From: JAXGPF01 sp964650945
GTDB taxonomy: Bacteria > Verrucomicrobiota > Kiritimatiellia > JAAZAB01
Direction: 5' to 3'
Assembly: GCA_964650945.1 (NCBI GenBank)
Contig: CAZYXU010000002.1
Coordinates: forward strand, 1 to 64,000
Length of the DNA: 64,000 nt
A model generated the notes under the pieces. That model was not told where the DNA came from. It saw only the letters and a list, made by a program, of their open reading frames with translations, and made no database searches. Shown here piece after piece: positions 7,960 through 15,851 of the stretch (position 1 is its first letter; each line of letters starts with the position of its first letter). The translations under genes were made by a program, and so were the position numbers.

Positions 7960-9099
7960 TTGCCTAAAAAGCCCAAGATAAAATGCATCGGCATTCTCAC
8001 CGCCGGCGGCGATTGCCCGGGGCTGAACGCCGCCATCCGGGCCGTGGCCAAGGCGGCCATCCACCAGTATGACATCCGCGTGATCGGTATCCTGGACGGA
8101 TTCCGCGGCCTGGTGGAAAACCGGGTGATACCGCTGGATGCCGGCGCGGTCAGCGGCATCCTGACCCACGGCGGCACCATCCTCGGCACCAGCCGCGACA
8201 AGCCGCACAAACTGAAGATTGACGGCAAAAGCCGCGATATGACCATGATCGCCGCGCAAAATGCCCGGCAGCGGGGCATTGAATGCCTGGTCTGCCTGGG
8301 CGGCGGCGGTACGCAAAAAAACGCCCTCCAGATGCAGCAGGGCGGCGGCCTGCCGGTAATCACCCTCCCCAAGACAATTGATAACGACGTGGTATGCACT
8401 GATATCACCTTCGGTTACGATACGGCCCTGGGCATCGCCACCGAGGCCATTGACCGCCTGCACACCACCGCCAGCAGCCACCACCGCATGATTGTCTGCG
8501 AAATCATGGGGCACAACGCCGGCTGGCTGGCATTGGGCGCCGGCATCGCCGGCGGCGCGGACGTCATCCTGATCCCGGAAATTCCCTATGACCTCAATGC
8601 CGTGGCCGAACACCTCCTGGAGCGGCGGCGCGCCGGCAAACGGTTTTCCATCATCGCCGTGGCGGAAGGCGCTTGCTCGCGCGGGGAAGCCCGCCAGCGC
8701 GCCAAACAGTCGCTGGCCAAGCGCGCCAAATCCGCCAGCAAGGACGCTGCCGCGGAGATTGCCCCGGCCTCCGAACCCATGGCCAGCCGGCTGGCCCGGC
8801 AGCTTCAACAACTCGCCAACATGGAAGTGCGCATGACGGCGCTGGGCCACGTGCAGCGCGGCGGCACGCCCTCGCCCGCCGACCGCCTGCTCTGTTCCCG
8901 CCTCGGAACCAAGGCCGCCGAGTTGATCGCCCAGGGTAAATTCAACGTCATGGTCGGCATCCGGGGAGAAACTTGCGTGGCCGTCCCCCTGGAAAAAGTC
9001 GCCGGCCGGATCAAGCAGGTGCCCCTGGACCACGATTGGATCAGAACCGCCCGCCTGATCGGCACCTGTCTCGGCGATGCGCCCGGCCGGCGCCTTTAA
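7960..9099 (+). CDS. 6-phosphofructokinase family protein with altered GGDG loop
   Basis: Glycolytic phosphofructokinase of 379 residues (phosphate donor ATP or PPi). It has the N-terminal GILTAGGDCPGLNAAIR, the catalytic TIDND (residues 139-143, Asp141 as general base), MGHNAGW (183-189) where E. coli PfkA has MGR, and GHVQRGG. The loop that is normally GGDGS/T reads GGGGT (114-118), so the Mg-binding Asp is replaced by Gly. A basic insert near residues 245-270 is also unusual. The start is a TTG at 7960 without a clear Shine-Dalgarno; no ATG is available in frame. It may be a member of the GGNGT-type clade, whose donor preference I cannot decide. Confidence 0.85.
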   Translation: MPKKPKIKCIGILTAGGDCPGLNAAIRAVAKAAIHQYDIRVIGILDGFRGLVENRVIPLDAGAVSGILTHGGTILGTSRDKPHKLKIDGKSRDMTMIAAQNARQRGIECLVCLGGGGTQKNALQMQQGGGLPVITLPKTIDNDVVCTDITFGYDTALGIATEAIDRLHTTASSHHRMIVCEIMGHNAGWLALGAGIAGGADVILIPEIPYDLNAVAEHLLERRRAGKRFSIIAVAEGACSRGEARQRAKQSLAKRAKSASKDAAAEIAPASEPMASRLARQLQQLANMEVRMTALGHVQRGGTPSPADRLLCSRLGTKAAELIAQGKFNVMVGIRGETCVAVPLEKVAGRIKQVPLDHDWIRTARLIGTCLGDAPGRRL

Positions 9100-9104
9100 C
9101 TTCC

Positions 9105-9911
9105 ATGAACACCGCCCTGCCCGACTATCATATCCATACGCCGTTGTGCAAGCACGCCATGGGGGCGCCGTCGGAATACAAGGCCCAGGCCGTGCGGCAA
9201 GGCATGCCGGAGCTATGTTTCGCGGATCACGCCCCGGCGCCGGACGGCTACGATGCGGCCTACCGCATGGAGCCGGCGGAATTCCCGGAATACCGCCGCA
9301 TGATCGCCGCCGAGCAAAATCGCCACCCGCCCCAGGTCGGGTTCGGGATTGAAGCCGACTACTATCCCGCCGGCGTGGCTTTTTTAAGCGCCTGGCTGCC
9401 GCGGCAATCTTTCGACCTGGTACTGGGTTCCGTGCATTACATTGAAGGTTGGGCGTTCGACGACCCCGCCAATCGCCTGGCATGGGAAACCGCGGGGGTG
9501 GCGGAAGTCTGGCGCAAATATTTTACGCTGGTGGGCGAAATGGCCGACACCCGCCTGTTCGATGTCGTTGCCCACCTCGACCTGCCCAAAAAATTCGGGT
9601 TTCGTCCGGCGGAACACGCCGTGCGCGAAATGGCGGCCCCGGCCTTGGACCGCATCCGGGAAGCCGGGATGGCGGTTGAAATCAACACCGCCGGCCTGCG
9701 CAAGCCGGCTCAAGAAATATATCCCGCGCCGTTCCTGCTGGCCATGGCCCGGGATCGCGGCATTCCGATTTGTTTCGGCTCCGACGCGCATGCTCCCGCT
9801 GAGGTGGGTTACGCCTTTGACGCGGCGCTGCGACTGGCGCGCGCCGCCGGCTACCAATCCGCCGTGCGTTATCAGGCGCGTCGCCAGATTGCGTATGCCT
9901 TGCCGCAATAA
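9105..9911 (+). CDS. PHP-domain histidinol-phosphatase
   Basis: HisJ/HisK-type PHP phosphatase of 268 residues, expected to hydrolyse histidinol phosphate in histidine synthesis. Metal-binding signatures are DYHIHTPLCKHA at the N-terminus, ADHAPAP, GSVHYIEGW, VVAHLDLPKKFG and FGSDAHAPAEVG. The ATG at 9105 lies 5 nt after the pfk stop. The substrate is an assignment by family; no other his gene is nearby, so another phosphomonoester is possible. Confidence 0.85.
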   Translation: MNTALPDYHIHTPLCKHAMGAPSEYKAQAVRQGMPELCFADHAPAPDGYDAAYRMEPAEFPEYRRMIAAEQNRHPPQVGFGIEADYYPAGVAFLSAWLPRQSFDLVLGSVHYIEGWAFDDPANRLAWETAGVAEVWRKYFTLVGEMADTRLFDVVAHLDLPKKFGFRPAEHAVREMAAPALDRIREAGMAVEINTAGLRKPAQEIYPAPFLLAMARDRGIPICFGSDAHAPAEVGYAFDAALRLARAAGYQSAVRYQARRQIAYALPQ

Positions 9912-9912
9912 G

Positions 9913-9940
9913 GGGGCGTTGCCGGCTTTGCAAGCGCCCC
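9913..9940. terminator. stem-loop between convergent genes
   Basis: GGGGCGTTGC can pair with GCAAGCGCCCC with one bulged base, in the 37-bp gap between two convergent genes. There is no U-tract on either side, so it is at best a non-canonical bidirectional terminator. Confidence 0.4.
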
Positions 9941-9948
9941 AGGCCGCT

Positions 9949-11271
9949 TCAGGGCTGCGGTTCGACGGCAACCGCCGGCGTTTGAGCGGCGCCCTGCCGG
10001 ATGTAGACTTCCACGCGCCGGTTGACGGGATTGCCTTCCACCGGATCGTTGGCGGCCATGGGCCGCGTGAAGCCGTATCCCGCCGTGGTCATCCGCTCGC
10101 GGGCAATGGCGCCCTGGGTGTGCAGGTATTCCAAAACCGCCTGCGCGCGCCGCTCGGAAAGCTGCAGGTTGTGCTTGGCGGAAGATGTACGGCGCTTGTC
10201 GGCATGGCCTTCGATGCGGGCCGTGGATTGCGGATCGCGCCCCAGCACCTTGGCAATGACATTCAAGTCGTTGAAATATTCCGGACGGATAACGTCCTTG
10301 TCGGTATCAAACTCGATATGCAAGGTGAACAAGATCAAGTCATCCGCCGGGTCCAGCGGATTGGTGCTGTCTTCAATCACCTCGTGGCCGTCGGCCACGC
10401 CGCCGTTGTCGGTATCGCGGAGCAGCGGGTTGGTCTTGTAATTGTGCACTTCCTCGCCGTCGGTCAAGCCGTCATAATCCGTGTCGGGATTCAACGGGTC
10501 GGTGCCATGCACGCGGACTTCCTCGAAGTCCGTCAGGCCGTCGCCATCCGTATCCGGGTTGTTCGGATCGGTGCCCAGCGCCTGTTCCTCGGCATCGGTC
10601 AGGCCGTCGCCGTCGCTGTCCGTCGCCCCGCCGCCAGCGCGGTACTTGGCCGGCACACGCGCGCCCCACCGCCAGGAAACACCGGCGCTGGGCATGAGGT
10701 TGAATTCCGTGTGTTCGCCGGTCAGCACGCCGATCAGGTCGGCGCGCAAGGCCCATTCGCGGTTGAAGTGATAGGCCAGGCCCAAGCCGGCGCGGAACTG
10801 GACATCGGCGCGGTCGCGATGATCCCGCTCTTTTTCGTAATACAGCATACCCAAACCGCCGATCAGATACGGATCCAAATGCCGGTCGTCCATGTTGCGC
10901 AGATGGAACAGGGCGTCCACCGCCGCGCCCAGCGCATAGGTATCCTCGCCGTCCAAACCCTTGCGGGGCACCGGCACGCCGGTCGCGTAATCATAAACGT
11001 CATTGCGGTCCAGTTGCGGAGCGAAACTTGCCACACCCTCCAGCGTCCAGCGCGGGGAATAATCGTAACCCAGGCGCAACGATCCGACAAAGCCGTCCTC
11101 GAGAGCCTCGTCGCCTTCGTAACGGATCATCCCGCCGTTCAGGCTGACATACCATGGCGCATCCGCCGCTGCGCCCCCCGTTTCCTCGGTCTGCGTCCAC
11201 CCCGTGCCGGAAACGAGCAACATACAGCTCAAACCCGCCAATACCGCCAGCCTTGGAACCTTGCAAATCAT
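9949..11271 (-). CDS. OmpA-family outer membrane protein with thrombospondin type-3 repeats
   Basis: The 440-residue protein has a signal peptide (residues 1-26), an OmpA-like beta-barrel region (about 30-230), four calcium-binding type-3 repeats of the form DSDGDGLTDAEE (about 220-310), and a C-terminal OmpA peptidoglycan-binding domain (EFDTDKDVIRPEY ... GHADKRRTSSAKHN ... NRRVEVYI). The architecture is that of a barrel linked to the cell wall by a Ca-rigidified spacer. The ATG at 11271 has AGGAGA upstream. It is divergent from the HAD-domain gene. Confidence 0.92.
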   Translation of the reverse strand: MICKVPRLAVLAGLSCMLLVSGTGWTQTEETGGAAADAPWYVSLNGGMIRYEGDEALEDGFVGSLRLGYDYSPRWTLEGVASFAPQLDRNDVYDYATGVPVPRKGLDGEDTYALGAAVDALFHLRNMDDRHLDPYLIGGLGMLYYEKERDHRDRADVQFRAGLGLAYHFNREWALRADLIGVLTGEHTEFNLMPSAGVSWRWGARVPAKYRAGGGATDSDGDGLTDAEEQALGTDPNNPDTDGDGLTDFEEVRVHGTDPLNPDTDYDGLTDGEEVHNYKTNPLLRDTDNGGVADGHEVIEDSTNPLDPADDLILFTLHIEFDTDKDVIRPEYFNDLNVIAKVLGRDPQSTARIEGHADKRRTSSAKHNLQLSERRAQAVLEYLHTQGAIARERMTTAGYGFTRPMAANDPVEGNPVNRRVEVYIRQGAAQTPAVAVEPQP

Positions 11272-11356
11272 CGCCTTCTCCTCATGTAAGACACGGTTTC
11301 AAACAAGCGCAATCCCGGGGACCATTTAACGGAATTCAACGCATCCTATGTTCGAC

Positions 11357-11394
11357 TAATAACATAAGCTCACCCGTGAATGCAAGCGAATTTT
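11357..11394 (-). promoter_or_regulatory. likely ompA-like promoter with shared upstream 16-mer
   Basis: On the minus strand, TTGCAT (11385-11380), 17 bp and TTATTA (11362-11357). The -35 is embedded in a 16-base string (AAAATTCGCTTGCATT) that is repeated exactly at 50698-50683, upstream of the GntR-type regulator. Confidence 0.5.
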
Positions 11395-11451
11395 ATCGCA
11401 CCGCGCCTTGGACTTGACAATCACGGCCGCGTTTGTCAAATTCCAGCAACG

Positions 11452-13590
11452 ATGAGCACCGCCCGGATCGAACCGCCAAAATTTTTCACCGACGCCGAGC
11501 GGCTCGCCCGGGCGGCATTGGACGCCGCCGCCGGCTGCGAGATCGCCACTTTCGACCTGTTCGACACGTTGTTGATCCGGCGGGTGGACGATCCCAACCG
11601 CATCAAGGATGCCGTCGCCCGCTACATTTCCACCCGCGGCGCGCAATGCGGATTGGCCTGCGGCTGGCAGACGGCCCTGGCCAAACGCGCGGAGGCGGAA
11701 GGCCGGCAGCGCGCGGCCAACGGACGCAAGCATCCGGACTGCGAGGCCGTATACCCGGAATTCATGGCGGCCGCGCTGGCGGAGATTTTCGGGGACCGCG
11801 TCCCGCCCGGGTTGCTGGAAGATGTGACGGCGTTCGAATTGCGCATGGAAAGCGCCATGCTGGTGACGCGGACGCGGATGCGCAGCTTGCTTACGGAACT
11901 GCGGGACCGCGGCCTGCGCATCTGGATCATGACGGACATTTACCTGCCGTCCTCCCTGATTCGCGTTTTGCTGGAGCGCGCCGGCCTCCTGTCGGAAATT
12001 GACGGACTGGTATCATCCGCCGACGCCTGCCGCGCCAAGGCGTCCGGCGCCGGCTTCCACGATTTGCAAGAACGTTTAAAACTCGATCCGGCGCGCTGGC
12101 TGCATATCGGCGACAATCCGTTTTCCGACGGCCGGCGGCCGGCGGAGCTGGGCATCCGCGCCTTGGTGCTGCAGGATACCGGCGAGGCCCACCGCAAGCT
12201 GGTCTGCCGCGCCTACCATGCCGCCGCCCGGCGCCGACCATTCTGGCGCGGCCGGCTATGGCAACAATTGGCCCTGCCGCTGGAAGCCGAAAACAGCGAG
12301 GTTGCCCCGCTCTATCAGGACGGCTATAATTTTTTCGGCCCATTGGCGGTGGCCTTCGTCCGGCACGTCGCCGAGCAGGCACGCGCCCGCGGCTTGCGGA
12401 GAATTTATTTCTTTTCCCGCGAAGGTCACATGTTTTTGCGCATCTGGCAAACCGCGCAGCCGTTCTGGTTCCCCGCCGGCGGCGCGCCGGAAACGCGCTA
12501 CCTGTGTGTCAGCCGCCTGGCCCTGGCGCCGGCGGCCTGCGCCCGCCGGGGCCTGCTGCACGCCAATGCGCCGATGGCGCTCCTGCCTGCGCGCAATCGC
12601 GACCTGCGCGATGTCTGCCGGGTTTTCGGCCTGGACCCGGAACCGCTGTTGGCAATCTTCCGCAAACACCGGCTGGCGCCGGATACGCCCTTGAATCCCA
12701 ACTATGCCGGCTGGACCAGCACGGGCTGGGATAATTTCGACCGCCTGCTGCAGGACGCGGAGTTCCAGGACGGCGTGCGCCGGCAAACCGCCGAACGCGG
12801 ACAATTGCTCGAACAATACCTGGCGCAGGAAGGATTTTTTGACCACCCGGAAATCGCGGTGGTGGATATCGGCTGGCTGGGAACCATTCAGCGCTTCCTG
12901 TATGACGCCATCGCCCACCGCCCCGATTGTCCGCGTCTGCACGGATTCCTGCTGGCCGCCACGCACGGCATCCCCTATCCCACCGGCCCGAAAAACGATA
13001 TTGAAGGTTTTATCTTCGATCGCCGGCAGTATAACGGCGCGGGCGGCTTCATCGCCAACTCCCTGAATATTTTCGAGGAAGCCTGCCGCGAGCCGGCGCC
13101 CGGCATCACCGGTTACGCCGCCGCGGACGGGGTCATCACCCCCACGCGCATGCCCGACAGCCACCCGGCCCGGCGCGAGGAAACCGCCCAGGACGCCTAC
13201 TACGCGCCGCTGCAGCGCGGCATGCTGGATTTCGCTGCCCGCGCCGCGCCGGCCCTGGAATTGCTGGGCTATGCCGCGGACGACTTGCGGCCCTGGTTGA
13301 GACACTGCCTGGCGATGCGCATGGCCTTCCCCGGCGCCGACGAGGTCCGGCGGCTGCGCTGGCGCCACCATCTGGATGAATATGACGGCCGGCATCACCC
13401 TCCGCTGCGCGTCCGTTTGCGCCTGACCGGCCTCTGGGATTTGCCGCCGGGCGTCTTGAAATGGACCCCGGGCCTCCGCACGCTGTTTTTCCTCTGGCAT
13501 ACCGTGATTTGGCGCGGCTTGATCTTGTTGCGCAAAATGCGCCACCACCTGCTGGTCCGACGCGCGGAACGCGCCGCGCGCGGCCCATGA
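11452..13590 (+). CDS. HAD-superfamily protein of the surface-polysaccharide type (COG5610-like)
   Basis: The 712-residue protein opens with a HAD domain: DxD motif in FDLFDTLLIRR (Asp35, Asp38), and HIGDNPFSDG near residue 220 as the distal acidic motif. A second large region (about 280-600) has FFSREGHMFLRIW and VVDIGWLGTIQRF. This two-part layout recurs in proteins found in capsule or O-antigen loci; the substrate is unknown. The start at 11452 (MSTARIEPP) was chosen over an in-frame ATG 72 nt upstream, which lies in the divergent promoter region. A glycosyltransferase follows about 500 bp downstream. Confidence 0.75.
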   Translation: MSTARIEPPKFFTDAERLARAALDAAAGCEIATFDLFDTLLIRRVDDPNRIKDAVARYISTRGAQCGLACGWQTALAKRAEAEGRQRAANGRKHPDCEAVYPEFMAAALAEIFGDRVPPGLLEDVTAFELRMESAMLVTRTRMRSLLTELRDRGLRIWIMTDIYLPSSLIRVLLERAGLLSEIDGLVSSADACRAKASGAGFHDLQERLKLDPARWLHIGDNPFSDGRRPAELGIRALVLQDTGEAHRKLVCRAYHAAARRRPFWRGRLWQQLALPLEAENSEVAPLYQDGYNFFGPLAVAFVRHVAEQARARGLRRIYFFSREGHMFLRIWQTAQPFWFPAGGAPETRYLCVSRLALAPAACARRGLLHANAPMALLPARNRDLRDVCRVFGLDPEPLLAIFRKHRLAPDTPLNPNYAGWTSTGWDNFDRLLQDAEFQDGVRRQTAERGQLLEQYLAQEGFFDHPEIAVVDIGWLGTIQRFLYDAIAHRPDCPRLHGFLLAATHGIPYPTGPKNDIEGFIFDRRQYNGAGGFIANSLNIFEEACREPAPGITGYAAADGVITPTRMPDSHPARREETAQDAYYAPLQRGMLDFAARAAPALELLGYAADDLRPWLRHCLAMRMAFPGADEVRRLRWRHHLDEYDGRHHPPLRVRLRLTGLWDLPPGVLKWTPGLRTLFFLWHTVIWRGLILLRKMRHHLLVRRAERAARGP

Positions 13591-13668
13591 TCCCGGCAAA
13601 AGACCTTGCCCGTCCGCGCTGGTCATGTTATAAACATTGTAACTGCTGCAATATATCTGAGCTAATTC

Positions 13669-13733
13669 CAAAACTCACGTTTTGAATGAGTCTCTATCAA
13701 AAGTGTTCGGTGTTCAGTGTTCGGTGTTCGGCG
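13669..13733. repeat. dispersed hairpin copy 2 plus GTGTTCGG repeats
   Basis: CAAAAC-TCAC-GTTTTG (13669-13684) is a copy of the hairpin at 137-158. It is followed at about 13699-13730 by tandem GTGTTCGGTGTTCAGTG units that recur at about 27594-27626 and, inverted, at about 27830-27853. The stretch from 13591 to 13809 holds no other evident gene. Confidence 0.65.
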
Positions 13734-13809
13734 CCTGAAATTTTGCAGCAACGCAACACATTTATCTTGTGCCGTTTGCAATGATTATAAACGCCAATCC
13801 TTTTTTGTC

Positions 13810-14100
13810 ATGTCAATTAACATCCGCCCGGTAAAAACACGTATCGCAACCCGCGATTTCGATCTGGCCGGCCTGGACAGCAGCCGCACCCTGCGGCATT
13901 GGCTGGCTCTGCGCCACCTTTTGCTCGGCGGCCGGGAGTTCGCCGGCGGCGCCGGGGGCGGCACGCCGGTCAGCATCTGGCTGGCGCACCGCTGCGGGCG
14001 CCTGGAAGGCCGCCTGCGGACCTGGCCCGCGCGGGTGGCGGCGGGGTTGGCCGGCATCGCGGGCGGCCGGCGAGTCCGCGGTCAGACTACTGCGCCATGA
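13810..14100 (+). CDS. small protein of unknown function, overlapping the glycosyltransferase
   Basis: A 96-residue frame starting at MSINIRPVKTR and ending in the ATGA that also begins the glycosyltransferase at 14097. The overlap suggests translational coupling and is the main support. Composition is Gly/Arg-rich in the second half, with no signal peptide, membrane segment or motif that I recognise. No Shine-Dalgarno is evident before 13810. It may be a leader-type coupling frame and not a functional protein. Confidence 0.4.
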   Translation: MSINIRPVKTRIATRDFDLAGLDSSRTLRHWLALRHLLLGGREFAGGAGGGTPVSIWLAHRCGRLEGRLRTWPARVAAGLAGIAGGRRVRGQTTAP

Positions 14101-15836
14101 ACCACATTCTCAAATTGCCATGGCGATTCCTGCGCGTATGCTGGTTCCACGGCATCGGCGCGGCGATCTCGCTGACGCATGAAATTGTCGTCAACCGCCG
14201 GATGGCCCTGCAAGTCAAGTATCCCTACGAATCGCAGTCGAATTCCGCCGCCTGGCTGCCCTTGCTGCGGCAGCGGCCGTTGATCTCCATCGTGATGCCG
14301 GTGTTCAACTCGCCCTGGCTGGAAGAGGCGGTCGCCTCCGTCCTGCGGCAAAACTACGGGAATTTCGAGCTGATCCTGGTGGACGACTGTTCCACCGCGC
14401 CGCGGACCATCGCCGCGCTGCAGCACGCCGCCGGCCAACCGCGCGTCCGCCTGGAGCGCACCGCGCACAACCTCGGCGTCAGCGGCGCCACCAACGCCGG
14501 CATCGCCGCCGCCCGCGGCGATTACGTGGGATTCATGGATCATGACGACATCCTGCACCACGACGCCCTGGCGCTGTTCGTCCGCACCGTCAACCAGGAA
14601 ACGCCGGCCAGCCGGGCGGATGTATATTTCACCGACGAAGTCCGTCTCGACCGGCATGGCAACATCGCCGCCTTCACCCACAAAAGCCAGCCCAGCCTGG
14701 ACAACCTGCTGTCCTGCAACGCGGTGGCGCATTTCTGCATCATCCGCCGCGCCGCCCTGACTGCACTCGGACCGCTGAATTCCGCGTATGACGGCGCCCA
14801 AGACCACGAACTGATGCTGCGCGCGATGGAACGGGGCTTGCGCTTCCGCCACCTGCCCTATACGCTCTACGGCTGGCGCCAGAACGATCAATCCATGTCC
14901 AGCGACACCCGGCGCCGGCCGCCGGCCGCCGCCGCGGACGGCGCGTTGCCGGCCGCCTACCGCAACGGCAAGCGCATGCTCCGGGATTATTTAGCCCGCC
15001 AGGGAATCGCCGCCACGGTCACCGACGACGGCTTCCCCTGGTACCGCGTGAAATACGCGCTGCCGGCGGTGTTGCCGCCCATCGCCATCATTATCCCTTT
15101 TCACGACCGGACCGACTGCCTGCGCACGCTCCTGGCCAGCGTGGCAAAATCCACCTATCCCGACTACCGGGTTTACCTGGTGGACAACCGTTCCCGGGAG
15201 CCGGAAACGCGCCGGTTCCTGGCCGGGCTGGACCGTGCCCGCTGCGAGTTGCTGGAATTCGACGAGCCCTTCAATTACTCCCGTTTGCATAACGTCATCG
15301 TGGAGCGCCTTGCGCAGGAGGTGCTGGTGTTTCTGAACAACGATATGGAAGTCATTACCCCCGACTGGCTGGAAGCCATGCTGGAACATGTGCTGCGCGC
15401 CGGCGTGGCCGCCGTGGGCTGCAAGCTGCTGCGCCGCAACGGACGCGTCCAGCATGCCGGGCTGACCTTCCGGCCCAGCGCTTGGCTGTGCGCGCAGAAC
15501 ATCACGGACGCCGAAGGCTATGATTACCACAAGATGCAGCGCGAAGTCGCGGGCGTCACCGCCGCCTGCATGATGATCCGCCGCTCCGTTTTCCGGCAGG
15601 TCGGCGGATTTAATGAAATTGACTTCCCGATCGGTTTTTCCGACGCGGATTTATGCCTGCGGCTGCGGCAGGCCGGGTGGAAAATCATGTATACGCCTTT
15701 CGCCCGGCTCTACCACGACGAATCCGCCACCCGGCGCAAGCAGGAGGAAGCCTACGAAAAACACACCTTGTTCACGCGCTATGCGGGCCAATCCCTGATG
15801 ATTGACCCCCATTTCAACACCCTGGTGGAAGAGTGA
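14097..15836 (+). CDS. glycosyltransferase family 2, two GT-A domains
   Basis: The 579-residue protein has two tandem GT2 domains. Domain 1 (about 60-290) has ISIVMPVFNSPWLEEAV, LVDDCST and FMDHDDILHHDAL (DxD-type). Domain 2 (about 325-560) has IAIIIPFHDRTDCL, LVDNRS, FLNNDMEV and GFSDADLCLRLRQAGW. Such proteins build polysaccharide or rhamnan chains at the cytoplasmic face of the membrane. The ATG overlaps the stop of the small upstream frame. With the HAD-domain gene it suggests a small surface-glycan locus. Confidence 0.9.
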   Translation: MNHILKLPWRFLRVCWFHGIGAAISLTHEIVVNRRMALQVKYPYESQSNSAAWLPLLRQRPLISIVMPVFNSPWLEEAVASVLRQNYGNFELILVDDCSTAPRTIAALQHAAGQPRVRLERTAHNLGVSGATNAGIAAARGDYVGFMDHDDILHHDALALFVRTVNQETPASRADVYFTDEVRLDRHGNIAAFTHKSQPSLDNLLSCNAVAHFCIIRRAALTALGPLNSAYDGAQDHELMLRAMERGLRFRHLPYTLYGWRQNDQSMSSDTRRRPPAAAADGALPAAYRNGKRMLRDYLARQGIAATVTDDGFPWYRVKYALPAVLPPIAIIIPFHDRTDCLRTLLASVAKSTYPDYRVYLVDNRSREPETRRFLAGLDRARCELLEFDEPFNYSRLHNVIVERLAQEVLVFLNNDMEVITPDWLEAMLEHVLRAGVAAVGCKLLRRNGRVQHAGLTFRPSAWLCAQNITDAEGYDYHKMQREVAGVTAACMMIRRSVFRQVGGFNEIDFPIGFSDADLCLRLRQAGWKIMYTPFARLYHDESATRRKQEEAYEKHTLFTRYAGQSLMIDPHFNTLVEE

Positions 15837-15851
15837 CGGTCCCGCCCGGCG

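Noticed and set aside
7204..9483. A 759-codon minus-strand frame across the ankyrin, pfk and PHP genes
   Set aside because: It spans three well-supported plus-strand genes and is compositional shadow.
10400..10640. Repeated GTCGCCATC-like units resembling a repeat array
   Set aside because: They encode the thrombospondin type-3 calcium repeats of the OmpA protein; they are not CRISPR.
9442..11289. A 615-codon plus-strand frame across the PHP end and the ompA-like gene
   Set aside because: Antisense to OmpA and TSP3 motifs, no family features.
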